Shown: positions 33,730-42,570 of the stretch, one piece after another
Numbering within the stretch: the stretch's first letter is position 1
How the letters are laid out: each line of letters begins with the position of its first letter
Assembly (NCBI RefSeq): GCF_000986785.1
Contig: NZ_LAYY01000003.1
Location: 124,001 to 188,000, forward strand
Direction of reading: 5' to 3'
Length of the DNA stretch: 64,000 nucleotides
From: Mesobacillus campisalis
GTDB lineage: Bacteria; Bacillota; Bacilli; Bacillales; Cytobacillaceae
The notes under the pieces: generated by a model
Told to the model about the DNA's origin: nothing
The model's input: the letters and a program-made list of their open reading frames with translations, nothing else
Database searches by the model: none
Translations under genes and position numbers: made by a program

Positions 33730-36700
33730 CTAAGCCTCCGGCCGCTTGAACGGCCACCAGTTGGCAGCGCCAAAGTTCTTCACCATGACTGGAACAAACA
33801 GTGGCAGCATCACCATGCTGTACAGGAACAAACCAACAAGGACAATAGAAGCAATCTGAAGGAGCGAGAGCATGCCTGATGGCATCATCGCCGCAAACGT
33901 TCCTCCAAGAATTACCGCAGCCGAAATAATGACTGTCCCCATTTTCTTCATTGCCATGAGCATAGCTTCAGAGATTTCAAGATTTTTATATTCATTGAAA
34001 CGATCCATCAAGAAGATGCTGTAGTCCACGCCAAGAGCCACAAGGATGACAAAGGCGAAGAATGGGACGGCCCAGCTGATTCCTGTATAGCCTAGGATGT
34101 TGACAAAGATCATTTCATTGATCGCCATCGACGTGTAATAGGTCAAAATCAATGAACCTATCAGATAGACTGGCATGATGATCGAACGGAACAGGAAGAC
34201 AAGGACAATCGAGATTCCGACAAGCATCAGGATGACCGTTCTTGTATAATCCTGGCCGGACATCGTATCAAGGTCGGCATTGACACTCGTGATGCCCCCG
34301 ACCGCGACATCGGCATTTTCAAGCTTTGTATCTTTTACGGCCCGGTCAACCGCGGCTTTGATTTCGTCCATCTGGGCGATGGCCTCATTGGAGTAAGGAT
34401 TTGCTTTAAAAACGACATCCAGCGTCATCACTTTATGGTCCTCTGACATATAGGCATCAAGCGCCTGTTCAAAGTCGCTGCTTTCCAATACCTCCTGAGG
34501 CAGGTAAAAGCTGTTCGTTTCCGCAGAAGACAATCCTCCCAAATAATCCTGGGCGGAGCCAAGACCGTCGGAAACCTTGTTAAGCCCCTCGGCACTCTGC
34601 TCCAGGCCGTCGGTCAACTGGGAAAGCTGTCCTCCCAGGCTGCCAAAGCCAGCTAACAGCTGCTGCTGGCCATCATGGATCCCGCCAAGGCCGCTGCTCA
34701 GCTTCGGCATATTGCGGACAATCTGTCCCTGTCCGTCCGCCAGCTGATTTAATCCTTGCTGCTGGGCTTCCACCCCATCGATGAGCGCCTGCAAGCCTGC
34801 AGTCATCGAGCTTTGCCCGCCGATTGCCTCCTGGAATCCGGCATTGGCCTCTGCCATGCCGCCATTGATTTTGGCAAGGCCGCCATTTAATTCGTTTACC
34901 CCTGCGGATAGCTTTGGAAGTTCCTGCTGGGCTGCCTGCACCGCACCTTTGATGCCCTGGTAGGCCTCTTCATCTGCCAGTCCTGCATATTTCCCTTCAA
35001 GATAAAGGAAATATTCATTCTGGATTTGGTTCATGCCTGTAGACAGCTGCTCAAGGCCAGCTCCTACCTTTTGATATTCACCGCTGAGGAGAGCCAGCGT
35101 CCCTTCCATCTTTTCATAGCCAGCCAGGAGTTCCTGATATCCTTCCAGCAATTCTTGTGCACCTGCCTTAGCTTCTTCAAGCCCGGCTTTTATCTGATCT
35201 GAACCCATAGAGCCTTGGCGGATGCCTTCTTCTATTTTAGCCAGATTGGTTTGGATTTCACCAAGACCGGACTGAAGTTCAGAGGTTCCGGCTACCAGCT
35301 GGCTGATGCCGTCGACAGCGCCTTCGAGTTCCGGCTCTGACTTCGCCAGCTCGCTTCCTGCCTCTTGCAGGCCTTCACTGATTTGTTTCAATCCGTCTTT
35401 TCCTTCGCCGAGACCGGATTCAAGAGTCTCTGCCTGCTTTGCTATATACAGGTCTTCAATCGGCTCACCGGTCGGCCTTGTTACAGACCGGACACTGTCG
35501 ACCAGGTCTACCTTTTCCAGCTCCTGGCTGATTTTTTCTGCAAGACTGATATATTCTGCCGTATTCATTTCATCATCATTTTTCAGGACGATTTGCGTTG
35601 GCATCGACTGGCCCGGTCCCAAGCTGCCGGAAATGGCATTGAAAGCTTTGATGGCAGGATAGTCTGCCGATACTTCTTCCAATGAATTATAGGAAAGTTC
35701 CCCATCATAGACCGCCAGAAATGGCAGGCACACAGCACCAACAATCAGGAGCGACAGGAACGGACGGGCGAGTGAGAAGCGGCCAACAGTGCCCCAAATC
35801 CGGCTTTCTCCATGTTCTGCCGACTTTTTGGAAGGCCAGAACAATTTCGTTCCAAGCACCGCCATAAAAAATGGCACAATCGTAAACAATGCTGCCAATA
35901 GGATGGCAACTCCAATCGCAACGGCCGCAGCAGACTGATAGAGGATAAACTGCGAAAATCCAATCGCCGCAAAGCCGATCATTACGGCTACACCGCTGAA
36001 AAACACGGTTCGTCCTGCATTCCGGTATGTTTCGATAATCGCATCGTTTATGCTCTCTGTCTGCCCAAGCTCTTCCTTAAAACGGCTTAGGAGCAGGATG
36101 CAATAATCCGTTCCAATCCCAAACAGGACCGCGACCAGGAAGATTTGGGTATAGTTGGACAATGGAAAATTAAATGAGTCCACCAGCATTCCCACAATGG
36201 ACTGGGAAGCAAGATAGCTGAATCCAACTGTCAGGAGCGGGATGACCGGCGCCACAACCGAGCGGAACACGAGGAGAAGCACGATAAGAATGAAAACGAC
36301 GGTAATGCCTTCCGTCTTTTTCAGGCCTTCCTGCGAGCTGGTGATCAGTGCTTCACTAATCATCCATTCACTTGTAAAATAGTGTTCCACTTTTGCATTT
36401 TCGGTCGCCCGATACAATGCTTCGCTCACTTCAGCCGGTTCCCGGTCCTTCCAATTGAAGGAGACCGATACGAGAATCTATTTTCCGTCTTCCGAAACGA
36501 GCTGATCCTTGAGGCTCTCATCGTTAAAATGCGTCAGGACCTCGGTAACGCCCAGCTCCTTATTCTGCTCGAGGGAGCGGACCGCCTTTTCAGCCTCCTT
36601 TATTTCAGCCTCAGTCAACTTCTTTTCATTATGGAAGACAAGAGCTGCCTGCCCCTTGTCTTCGCTTCCGTCCTGTGACTGGACATCTTTCATGATCTGC

Positions 36701-36852
36701 GTGGCCAGCTGGGAGGAGTATCCTTCCGGCACCGTAATCTGGCCTTTTTCTCGCACAAGGTCCGCCATATTCGGAGCAGCCATGAATAAGCCTGCGACAG
36801 CCAGGATCCAGGCAATAATCACAAGCCATTTATGTTTGATAATTCCACTCAC
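33730..36852 (-). pseudogene. MMPL/RND family exporter interrupted by an amber codon
   Basis: The frame codes for a 1040-residue MMPL exporter (YdgH type) but carries TAG at 36480-36478, after residue 124 (SEDGK). Frame and homology continue unchanged beyond the stop (ILVSVSFNWKDREPAEV). The protein has a first membrane segment near residue 10, a first RND block (about 170-380), a long extracellular region of about 350 residues of Gly/Leu/Gln-rich heptad-like repeats, and a second RND block at the C-terminus. No ribosome site precedes the downstream part, so it is probably not made separately. A single nonsense change, a base-calling error, or suppression could explain it. It is preceded by its MarR-type regulator. 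Confidence 0.85.
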
Positions 36853-36855
36853 TTT

Positions 36856-37311
36856 CTATTCCTCCAGTTGTTTTTTATCAATCAAAATTTGGTTCAGCTT
36901 TTCATAAGTGTTGATAAATTGCTCGATTTCCTCCTGTTCAAAGCTTGATATGAAGGATTCAACCAGGTTGGCAATCCGTTCCTCCGTCTTAAGGAACAGC
37001 TCTTTGCCTTTAGGTGTCAAGGCAAGGTAGACCACCCGGCGGTCCTTTTCGTCACGCGTCCGCTGAATCAGCCCTCTTTCAAACAGACGATTGATAATGG
37101 CGGTAATCGCACTTTTATTCACTTCAAACTCTTCCGCCAAATCGGATGAGGTACAGGAGCCGATATTATGGATGTACCTTAAGGTATAATGCTGGTCATT
37201 GGTCAGGTCACTGCTAATTTCTTCCTTAATGAAAGATTCCGCCTTTTTGGTGACTGAGAACTGCACGGCAATAAAGCGGTTCACGAGTTCATTTATGTTG
37301 CTGTCGGGCAT
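36856..37311 (-). CDS. MarR family transcriptional regulator
   Basis: This 151-residue regulator has a central winged helix (CTSSDLAEEFEVNKSAITAIINRLFERGLI, RDEKDRRVVYLALTPKG). It begins with MPDSNINEL behind GAGGTGAAAAGGC. The stop is three bases from the MMPL start, a common regulator-exporter pair in which the MarR protein represses both genes until a toxic ligand binds. Overlapping palindromes in the promoter are its likely operator. Confidence 0.9.
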   Translation of the reverse strand: MPDSNINELVNRFIAVQFSVTKKAESFIKEEISSDLTNDQHYTLRYIHNIGSCTSSDLAEEFEVNKSAITAIINRLFERGLIQRTRDEKDRRVVYLALTPKGKELFLKTEERIANLVESFISSFEQEEIEQFINTYEKLNQILIDKKQLEE

Positions 37312-37345
37312 GCCTTTTCACCTCGATTTTTTAATTCAACAATCG

Positions 37346-37407
37346 AACAGTTCAACTGTTGAACTATTAATGAGTTAAACTATATACTGATAAAAAGCTG
37401 ATGTCAA
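37346..37407 (-). promoter_or_regulatory. Promoter and overlapping palindromes, marR-MMPL operon
   Basis: On the minus strand TTGACA (37407-37402) and TATAGT (37384-37379) are 17 bp apart. Just downstream lie two overlapping perfect palindromes, AACAGTT-C-AACTGTT (37346-37360) and AGTTCAA-CTG-TTGAACT (37349-37365). Position and symmetry suggest the MarR operator. Confidence 0.78.
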
Positions 37408-37472
37408 GTTCATATTTTGAAGGGAAATGTTGGGGCTTGTCATTTCTGGCACAACAATGGTATAGTAATAAA

Positions 37473-37590
37473 GCGATGAGCTGAGTTGGATAAGTCGGCG
37501 GGCACTCCTCCGGGAAATGCACGATGTGGCGTGCAGCCCGCCGCCCCAATACGCAAGGACGCCCTTTATGGGCGTCCTTTTTATTTTATC
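37473..37590 (+). ncRNA. Candidate small RNA with own promoter and terminator
   Basis: A promoter TTGTCA (37437-37442), 18 bp, TATAGT (37461-37466) is followed by about 115 nt without a credible coding frame and a strong terminator AAGGACGCCC-TTTAT-GGGCGTCC plus T-run. The RNA can fold into nested stems: GUUGG/CCAAU, GGCGGGC/GCCCGCC and UGCACG/CGUGCA, leaving a single-stranded CUCCUCC that is complementary to ribosome binding sites. It precedes the VOC gene by about 80 bp. It may be a trans-acting sRNA or a leader; I recognise no known class. Confidence 0.5.
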
Positions 37591-37666
37591 AATCAGGGTA
37601 TGTTTTATAGTGTTTCTGTTCACCCTTTTAAAGGAATGACCGGGACATTATAAAGGAGTGGGAACA

Positions 37667-38077
37667 ATGAGAGATCAAGTTACACCGTACCTTGTGTTTG
37701 AAGGAAAAGCGAAAGAGGCACTGCATTTTTACCAGGAGCTGTTCGGGGCGGAAATAGTCCGTGTCCAGACCTTTGGAGAAGCTGATTACCCGACACCCCC
37801 GGAAGCGTCTGAACTGATTATGTATGCCCAGCTGAAAAAAGGCGGCTTGGAGATCCTCTTCTCTGACGGCTTTCCAGGCCAATCGGTCACCATTGGCAGC
37901 AATATCTCGCTTGCCGTCGAACTTGAAAGCGACCAGGAAATTGAAAGCATATATGAAAAGCTGCGCCAGAATGGAAAAACCGTCATGGAGCTTCAGGATA
38001 CGTTCTGGGGAGCCAGATTTGCAAAGGTCCAGGATAGCTTCGGAGTGATATGGGACTTGAATTATCAAAAAAGCTGA
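37667..38077 (+). CDS. VOC family protein (PhnB-like)
   Basis: This 136-residue protein of the glyoxalase/bleomycin-resistance fold begins MRDQVTPYLVFEGKAKEALH, a pattern typical of PhnB/YjdN-like proteins (TPYLxFxGxAxEAxxFYxxxFG). It ends in the GVIWDLN segment near the C-terminus. The function is not established; many such proteins bind small ligands without a proven reaction. AAAGGAG eight bases upstream supports the ATG at 37667 over an earlier GTG. Confidence 0.85.
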   Translation: MRDQVTPYLVFEGKAKEALHFYQELFGAEIVRVQTFGEADYPTPPEASELIMYAQLKKGGLEILFSDGFPGQSVTIGSNISLAVELESDQEIESIYEKLRQNGKTVMELQDTFWGARFAKVQDSFGVIWDLNYQKS

Positions 38078-38102
38078 CTCAGGAATTTGAGTCAGCTTTT
38101 TT
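38068..38102. terminator. Bidirectional terminator overlapping the VOC stop
   Basis: AGCTGACTCA and TGAGTCAGCT form a 10-bp stem with six T following on the plus strand and AAAAAA on the other side. It includes the stop codon of the VOC gene. Confidence 0.88.
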
Positions 38103-39105
38103 GCGCTTCGGAAACAGTTTTCCTTCTTAAGGGCGGAAGCTGTAAATAGGTTGCTGCCCGCCAGAGCCATTCCAGCGGCCCGTAGAGAAAATGGCGGAGC
38201 CAAATCCAGCTGAACATCAGCTGCAGCGCATAGATGGCTAAGCAGACAAACAGGGATTCAACCAGGGAGAGCTGGCCGAAAAAGTGTCCCGCCGCAAGGA
38301 TCAAAACAGTTTGTGCCAGATAATTGGTCAGCGCCATCCTTCCGTAGTGCTTTAACGGTGACAGCAGCTTATTAAACAATGGCAGCTGTATGAGCAGGAT
38401 AAGTGAGCCTACATAAAAAGCCGATACGATCGGCCCCACCATAATGCCCGCATGGAAGAATGGATAAAAGTCCATTCCGGGAACTCCTCCTTTCCCCAGA
38501 GCTGGCGCGAGGCTGTTTTGATAGACAATCGCAAGCAGGCTTAAAACGCCCATGACGGCAGTGAAAATGGCGATTGGTTTTTTTTTGGCGGCCAGGTTTT
38601 CAAACAGGCGGAACTGACCGGCTGCAAACCCGAGGAGTATGAGCGCAATTGGCAGAAGCGGCTTGATGGCCATCCAGCTGAAACACGCCAATAAGGATAA
38701 GGCAATAATAAGGTTTGTCTCTCTTTTCAGCCGGTAAAAGGGCAATGCCAAAAGACCGCTAATGGCGTAAACCGTCAAGGCTTCCCCTGGGTGGAACCGG
38801 AAATGAATCAGGCCGATAAGAAACATCACAAAAATCCTACGCAAAAACAAAAGCAGCCCATTTCTTCCTTTTTGATTGGCATTGGTGATAAATAGATAGA
38901 AACCCACTCCAAATAAAAAGGAGAAGATGGTAAAGAACCGGCCCTCGATGAACAGGTATAAAAACTTCCAATAGGAAGCTTCCGCCGCTGTCACTGGAAG
39001 TCCAATATGAAGAAGCGGCAGGATATTCACAAGGATGATTCCCAGGAGAGCAAACCCCCTCAAGAAATCCAACGCTTCGATTCGATTATTATCAGGAGAA
39101 CGCAT
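38092..39105 (-). CDS. DUF418 family membrane protein
   Basis: This 337-residue protein has about eight to nine membrane segments. The N-terminal RIEALDFLRGFALLGIILVNI is the hallmark of DUF418/YeiB proteins, and the C-terminal part holds GRMALTNYLAQTVLIL typical of the same family. Function unknown. The ATG at 39105 fits AAAGGAGAGAACCTG; a TTG six codons earlier is less likely. Confidence 0.87.
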   Translation of the reverse strand: MRSPDNNRIEALDFLRGFALLGIILVNILPLLHIGLPVTAAEASYWKFLYLFIEGRFFTIFSFLFGVGFYLFITNANQKGRNGLLLFLRRIFVMFLIGLIHFRFHPGEALTVYAISGLLALPFYRLKRETNLIIALSLLACFSWMAIKPLLPIALILLGFAAGQFRLFENLAAKKKPIAIFTAVMGVLSLLAIVYQNSLAPALGKGGVPGMDFYPFFHAGIMVGPIVSAFYVGSLILLIQLPLFNKLLSPLKHYGRMALTNYLAQTVLILAAGHFFGQLSLVESLFVCLAIYALQLMFSWIWLRHFLYGPLEWLWRAATYLQLPPLRRKTVSEAQKS

Positions 39106-39202
39106 CAGGTTCTCTCCTTTCAACTTAGAAAAGCACCCCTTAATTATAAAGGAGTGCCTGGTAAATTTCCCATGAAATTTTGGTGTTTCTTGTTTATTAC
39201 GG

Positions 39203-39811
39203 CTACAGCGGGAGCGCCCTGTACCATTTTGCGGCGGCTTCCACTTCCTGCAGTGTCAGCTGGTGGCCGAAGTTTTCCCAGTGCAGTTCAACGCTTGCGC
39301 CTGCTTTTTCCAGCAGACCGCCAAGTTCGCGCGATTCCTCAGGCGGGCAGATTGGATCGTTGGTTCCTGCTCCGATAAAGATGGAAGTGCCCCCCAGCTC
39401 CGGAAGCTGAATCCCCCGGCGCGGAACCATCGGGTGATGAAGGATTGCAGCTTGAAGCGCATCCTGATAATGGAACAGCAGGCTTCCTGCAATATTGGCT
39501 CCGTTGGAATAGCCGACTGCCACCAGGCTTCGGCGGTCAAAGCCATACTGTGCTGCAGCCTCATCAAGAAACTCGTTCAGTTCTTTTGTACGGAAAACAA
39601 GGTCTTCTTCATCAAACACCCCTTCCGCCAGTCTTCTAAAAAAGCGGGGCATTCCATTCTCAAGCACATTGCCGCGTACGCTTAAAACAGACGCATTTGG
39701 GTCGATTCTCTCTGCCAGCGGAAGCAGGTCCTGTTCATCCCCTCCCGTTCCATGCAGCAAAAGCAATGTTGGCCTTGATGGGTCCTGTCCTTTTTTATAG
39801 ATGTGTTTCAT
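39203..39811 (-). CDS. mhqD: Alpha/beta hydrolase MhqD-like
   Basis: This 202-residue carboxylesterase-like protein shows LLLLHGTGGDEQDLLPLA, RGNVLENGMPRFFRRLAEGV, the nucleophile Ser in VGYSNGANIAGSLL, and Asp/His in GTNDPIC and FGHQLT. It matches B. subtilis MhqD, a hydrolase induced by quinones and catechols under MhqR control. It follows mhqO on the same strand as in B. subtilis. AGGAGGAGAAACA precedes the start. Confidence 0.9.
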   Translation of the reverse strand: MKHIYKKGQDPSRPTLLLLHGTGGDEQDLLPLAERIDPNASVLSVRGNVLENGMPRFFRRLAEGVFDEEDLVFRTKELNEFLDEAAAQYGFDRRSLVAVGYSNGANIAGSLLFHYQDALQAAILHHPMVPRRGIQLPELGGTSIFIGAGTNDPICPPEESRELGGLLEKAGASVELHWENFGHQLTLQEVEAAAKWYRALPL

Positions 39812-39856
39812 TGTTTCTCCTCCTTATTGGGTCTGCTCTCATTTTTTAACTTTCGC

Positions 39857-40795
39857 TTACTTCAATTCCCTGACTTCAACCGGAATCAGCATCTTCTCAA
39901 GCCTTGAACGGTATTGCTCGTATTGTTCAGGCAGTTTCAATTCCGTGCCAAGGCTTTCCACTGATTCATCATGGGCGAATCCAGGGGGATCGGTTGCGAT
40001 TTCAAACAGAATGTCTCCGTATTCGCGGAAATAGATCGAATTAAAATAGTTCCTGTCCTGGACAGGCGTGACGCCAAATCCATTGCTTTCAATATAGCTT
40101 TTCCAGTCAAGCTGGTCTTCGTCATCTTCTGCCCGCCAGGCGATATGGTGGACAGTCCCGACTCCCATGGATCCTTTGATGCCGCTAGGCGCCTTTTTCA
40201 AGTCAATGATATTGCCAATCTCGTCACTTGAAGAAAAGCGGGTAAGTTCTCCTTCATCGCCCACTTTTTCAAGCCCCATGATTTCAAGCAGTTCTTCCGT
40301 TTTATATGGCAGGCCTGAAAGCAGAGTGGCCCCGGCAAAGCCCTTAATTCCCACATCCGGAGTAATACCGGCGAACTCCCATTTGTTAGGGGTTCCCCCT
40401 TCCCTCTCCACAAGCTCCAGTTTCAATCCATGCGGGTCTTCAAAGGCAATAACCTGCTCGCCAAACTTCTCTTTTTTCGTGAACGGAATATCAAATTGCT
40501 TCAGCCTTTTCTCCCAAAAAGACAGCGACTCCCGAGGAATGGCATATGCGGTGGTTTCCACCTGCCCATCCCCTATCCTGCCCTGGTGCGCCCCTGCCCA
40601 CGGAAAAAAGGTGATGATAGTCCCCGGCTCTCCTTCTTCATTGCCGAAATAAAAATGATAGGTGCCCGGGTCATCAAAATTGACCGTCTTTTTTACCATT
40701 CTCAGTCCCAAAACACCCGCGTAGAAATCAACATTCTCCTGGGGATGGCCTACGATCGCTGTTATATGGTGAATGCCCTTTGTTTTTTTCGCCAT
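39857..40795 (-). CDS. mhqO: Ring-cleaving dioxygenase MhqO-like
   Basis: This 312-residue protein has two VOC modules (KGIHHITAIVGHPQENVDFYAGVLGL and a second with GTVHHIAWRAEDDEDQLDW). Metal-binding candidates are His in HHIT, His in HHIAW and Glu in ILFEIATDPPGF. It matches MhqO/MhqA, putative quinone or hydroquinone dioxygenases that protect thiols from quinones. AGGAGCAACCAA precedes the ATG. It is the first gene of mhqO-mhqD. Confidence 0.9.
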   Translation of the reverse strand: MAKKTKGIHHITAIVGHPQENVDFYAGVLGLRMVKKTVNFDDPGTYHFYFGNEEGEPGTIITFFPWAGAHQGRIGDGQVETTAYAIPRESLSFWEKRLKQFDIPFTKKEKFGEQVIAFEDPHGLKLELVEREGGTPNKWEFAGITPDVGIKGFAGATLLSGLPYKTEELLEIMGLEKVGDEGELTRFSSSDEIGNIIDLKKAPSGIKGSMGVGTVHHIAWRAEDDEDQLDWKSYIESNGFGVTPVQDRNYFNSIYFREYGDILFEIATDPPGFAHDESVESLGTELKLPEQYEQYRSRLEKMLIPVEVRELK

Positions 40796-40859
40796 TTGGT
40801 TGCTCCTGTTCGCTTTTTTTAATAGTGTTTATTTAATATGTACCATATATTCACTCTTC

Positions 40860-40884
40860 TATCAAGAATCTTTACTTCGAGATA
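40860..40884 (-). promoter_or_regulatory. Possible MhqR half-sites upstream of mhqO
   Basis: TTCGAGATA (40876-40884) is identical to one half of the MhqR consensus (TATCTCGAA-TTCGAGATA); TATCAAGAA (40860-40868) matches the other half at seven of nine positions, but the halves are 7 bp apart instead of adjacent. A partial or diverged operator is possible. Confidence 0.35.
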
Positions 40885-40894
40885 TATTTTATAG

Positions 40895-40920
40895 AAAAAA
40901 CCTCACCAGCTGGCAAGGTT
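40895..40920 (-). terminator. Terminator of the phosphoesterase gene
   Basis: On the minus strand AACCT-TGCC pairs with GGTG-AGGTT around AGCT with imperfections, followed by TTTTTTC. Confidence 0.68.
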
Positions 40921-41735
40921 TAGGAGATTTCATGATAGGTAATTTCAGGACGGCTTCCAATCCGGATATTGACGCCGGTCTGCCCGAGTCCTTCGCTGAT
41001 ATAAAAGGGCTTTCCGCCATGGTAGTGAAGTCCTTTCACCATATTCATGGAGACAAGTTTGCCCATCTTGACCAAGTGATAAGGCTTTGGCCAATGAATC
41101 TGACCGCCATGGAAATGGCCTGACAGCAAGTAATCGAAATGAATTTCCTCCATGTCAAGCACAACATTCGGGTCATGCGTCAGCACCAGGTTATATCCAT
41201 CGGGAAGATCCTGATACGCCTTTTTCACATCGCTATGCTTCGTACTGTAATTGTCAATGCCGATGATGTTCAGTCTCTCCCCATTAACCTCAATGGTGAG
41301 ATGCTCGTTTTGAAGCGTAATGCAGCCGTTGTCCTGCAATGTCTTTTTCAAAGTTTCAAAGTTTTCGCCTTTTAAAACATAATCATGATTGCCAAAGACG
41401 GCATACATTCCGTATTTAGGTTTTAGCTTCTGCAACTCCTTAAGGTAGGCCTCCAATTTAGGGATGCTCCGCTTACGATCGAGGAAATCACCAGTGAGGG
41501 CGATAAGATCGACAGGCTGCTTTGACAGCAATATATATAACTCGTCGGGGCTGATTGAGATATTTTCAAGGTGCAAGTCTGACAAGTGAAGCACATTCAA
41601 ATGCCCCGCAGGATGTTCAAGATTGGGACGGGAAACAGAAATAGTATTGATATTAACTTCTCGGGTGTTTTTATTGGCTCTTGCAAATGCCCAAACAAAA
41701 AAGACAGATAAAACCAGCATAAAAAATAGGCCCAT
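40920..41735 (-). CDS. ykoQ: Membrane-anchored metallophosphoesterase (YkoQ-like)
   Basis: This 271-residue protein has one N-terminal membrane segment and the calcineurin-like motifs in order: LSDLHLENI, LTGDFLDRK, FGNHDYV, LTHDPNV and LSGHFHGGQIHW. These residues bind two metal ions and cleave phosphoesters. Bacillus YkoQ and YkuE are related; the ykoP-like neighbour (41810-42379) favours YkoQ. The catalytic domain lies after the anchor; its side of the membrane is not certain from sequence. Confidence 0.88.
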   Translation of the reverse strand: MGLFFMLVLSVFFVWAFARANKNTREVNINTISVSRPNLEHPAGHLNVLHLSDLHLENISISPDELYILLSKQPVDLIALTGDFLDRKRSIPKLEAYLKELQKLKPKYGMYAVFGNHDYVLKGENFETLKKTLQDNGCITLQNEHLTIEVNGERLNIIGIDNYSTKHSDVKKAYQDLPDGYNLVLTHDPNVVLDMEEIHFDYLLSGHFHGGQIHWPKPYHLVKMGKLVSMNMVKGLHYHGGKPFYISEGLGQTGVNIRIGSRPEITYHEIS

Positions 41736-41809
41736 AGTACTATCCCCTCCTTACTGACCATTATAATAGGAAGGAGGGGAGTATAACAGTGGGAGTTGGT
41801 GGGAATTGA

Positions 41810-42379
41810 TTATACCGGTCTTCTGTACTTTTTCATCAGCATTTCTTTCGACATCATCAGGTAAACAGGATGATGCTTCCTTATATTTGCCATGGAAATT
41901 TCCGAGCATGACAACAGATAGATTGGCAGCTGGGTGGCCTTTTTAAACGATAGATAGTACCTGTTTTCTGGATGTATGCAATCAAAGCCAAGTGGTAGGA
42001 ACCCTTTATTAATGAGGGTAATGCCAATGACTCCTTTAATTCGGGAATGTTCCGGATGACCGGAAATAAAGCTGGTAAGGAACGGCATCGATGTCAGCAC
42101 TTGCTTGAAAATCACTCTGCCTTTGGCGATTTCACTCTTTACCGACGAAAGCTCCTTCAAAATCTTCACATTATGCAAATGAATTTTCAGCAAAAGGTCA
42201 TTTTTGCAGATTTTTGTTCCGTCCGACAAAATGACGTCTTTTCCCTTGTATCGCGTCAGCCGGACACGGAATACTCCATTCCTTTCGGTACCGGGACACG
42301 GGTACTGCAAGCGTGTAAAAACAAAATAGATAGGATCTAAAAAACTCCATACGTTTAAAAAAAACGGACGAAAAAACAT
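41810..42379 (-). CDS. ykoP: YkoP family protein
   Basis: This 189-residue protein starts with a hydrophobic segment (FFLNVWSFLDPIYFVFTRL) and has the conserved stretch RVRLTRYKGKDVILSDGTKI and IKGVIGITLINKG, both close to B. subtilis YkoP. The function of YkoP is unknown to me. It is divergent from a ykoN-like glycosyltransferase and followed by a ykoQ-like phosphoesterase, the same set as in B. subtilis. Confidence 0.82.
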   Translation of the reverse strand: MFFRPFFLNVWSFLDPIYFVFTRLQYPCPGTERNGVFRVRLTRYKGKDVILSDGTKICKNDLLLKIHLHNVKILKELSSVKSEIAKGRVIFKQVLTSMPFLTSFISGHPEHSRIKGVIGITLINKGFLPLGFDCIHPENRYYLSFKKATQLPIYLLSCSEISMANIRKHHPVYLMMSKEMLMKKYRRPV

Positions 42380-42570
42380 GTACGTTCTTCTCCCTTCAAT
42401 GTGTTTGCCTTATTATTTTTTGTTTAAGGAGCGGAACTATTAATGGAAAGTTTAGGCGAAACTATTGCACTGGGTGGCGGCTCTGCATAAATCACCTTTT
42501 TTATGGAGAAAATGATGAACTACGCCGTTTTGCGGAGTAACATTTTTATTTTCCAGGAGGTTGCGGGTTG

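Noticed and set aside
33730-36429. Downstream part of the MMPL gene as a separate gene
   Set aside because: The frame continues from the upstream piece, the only start near the break is a GTG without ribosome site, and the N-terminal membrane segment would be missing.
42443-42490. 15-codon open frame (MESLGETIALGGGSA) between ykoP and ykoN
   Set aside because: AAGGAG is about 12 bases from the ATG, too far for good initiation, and there is no other evidence for a leader peptide.
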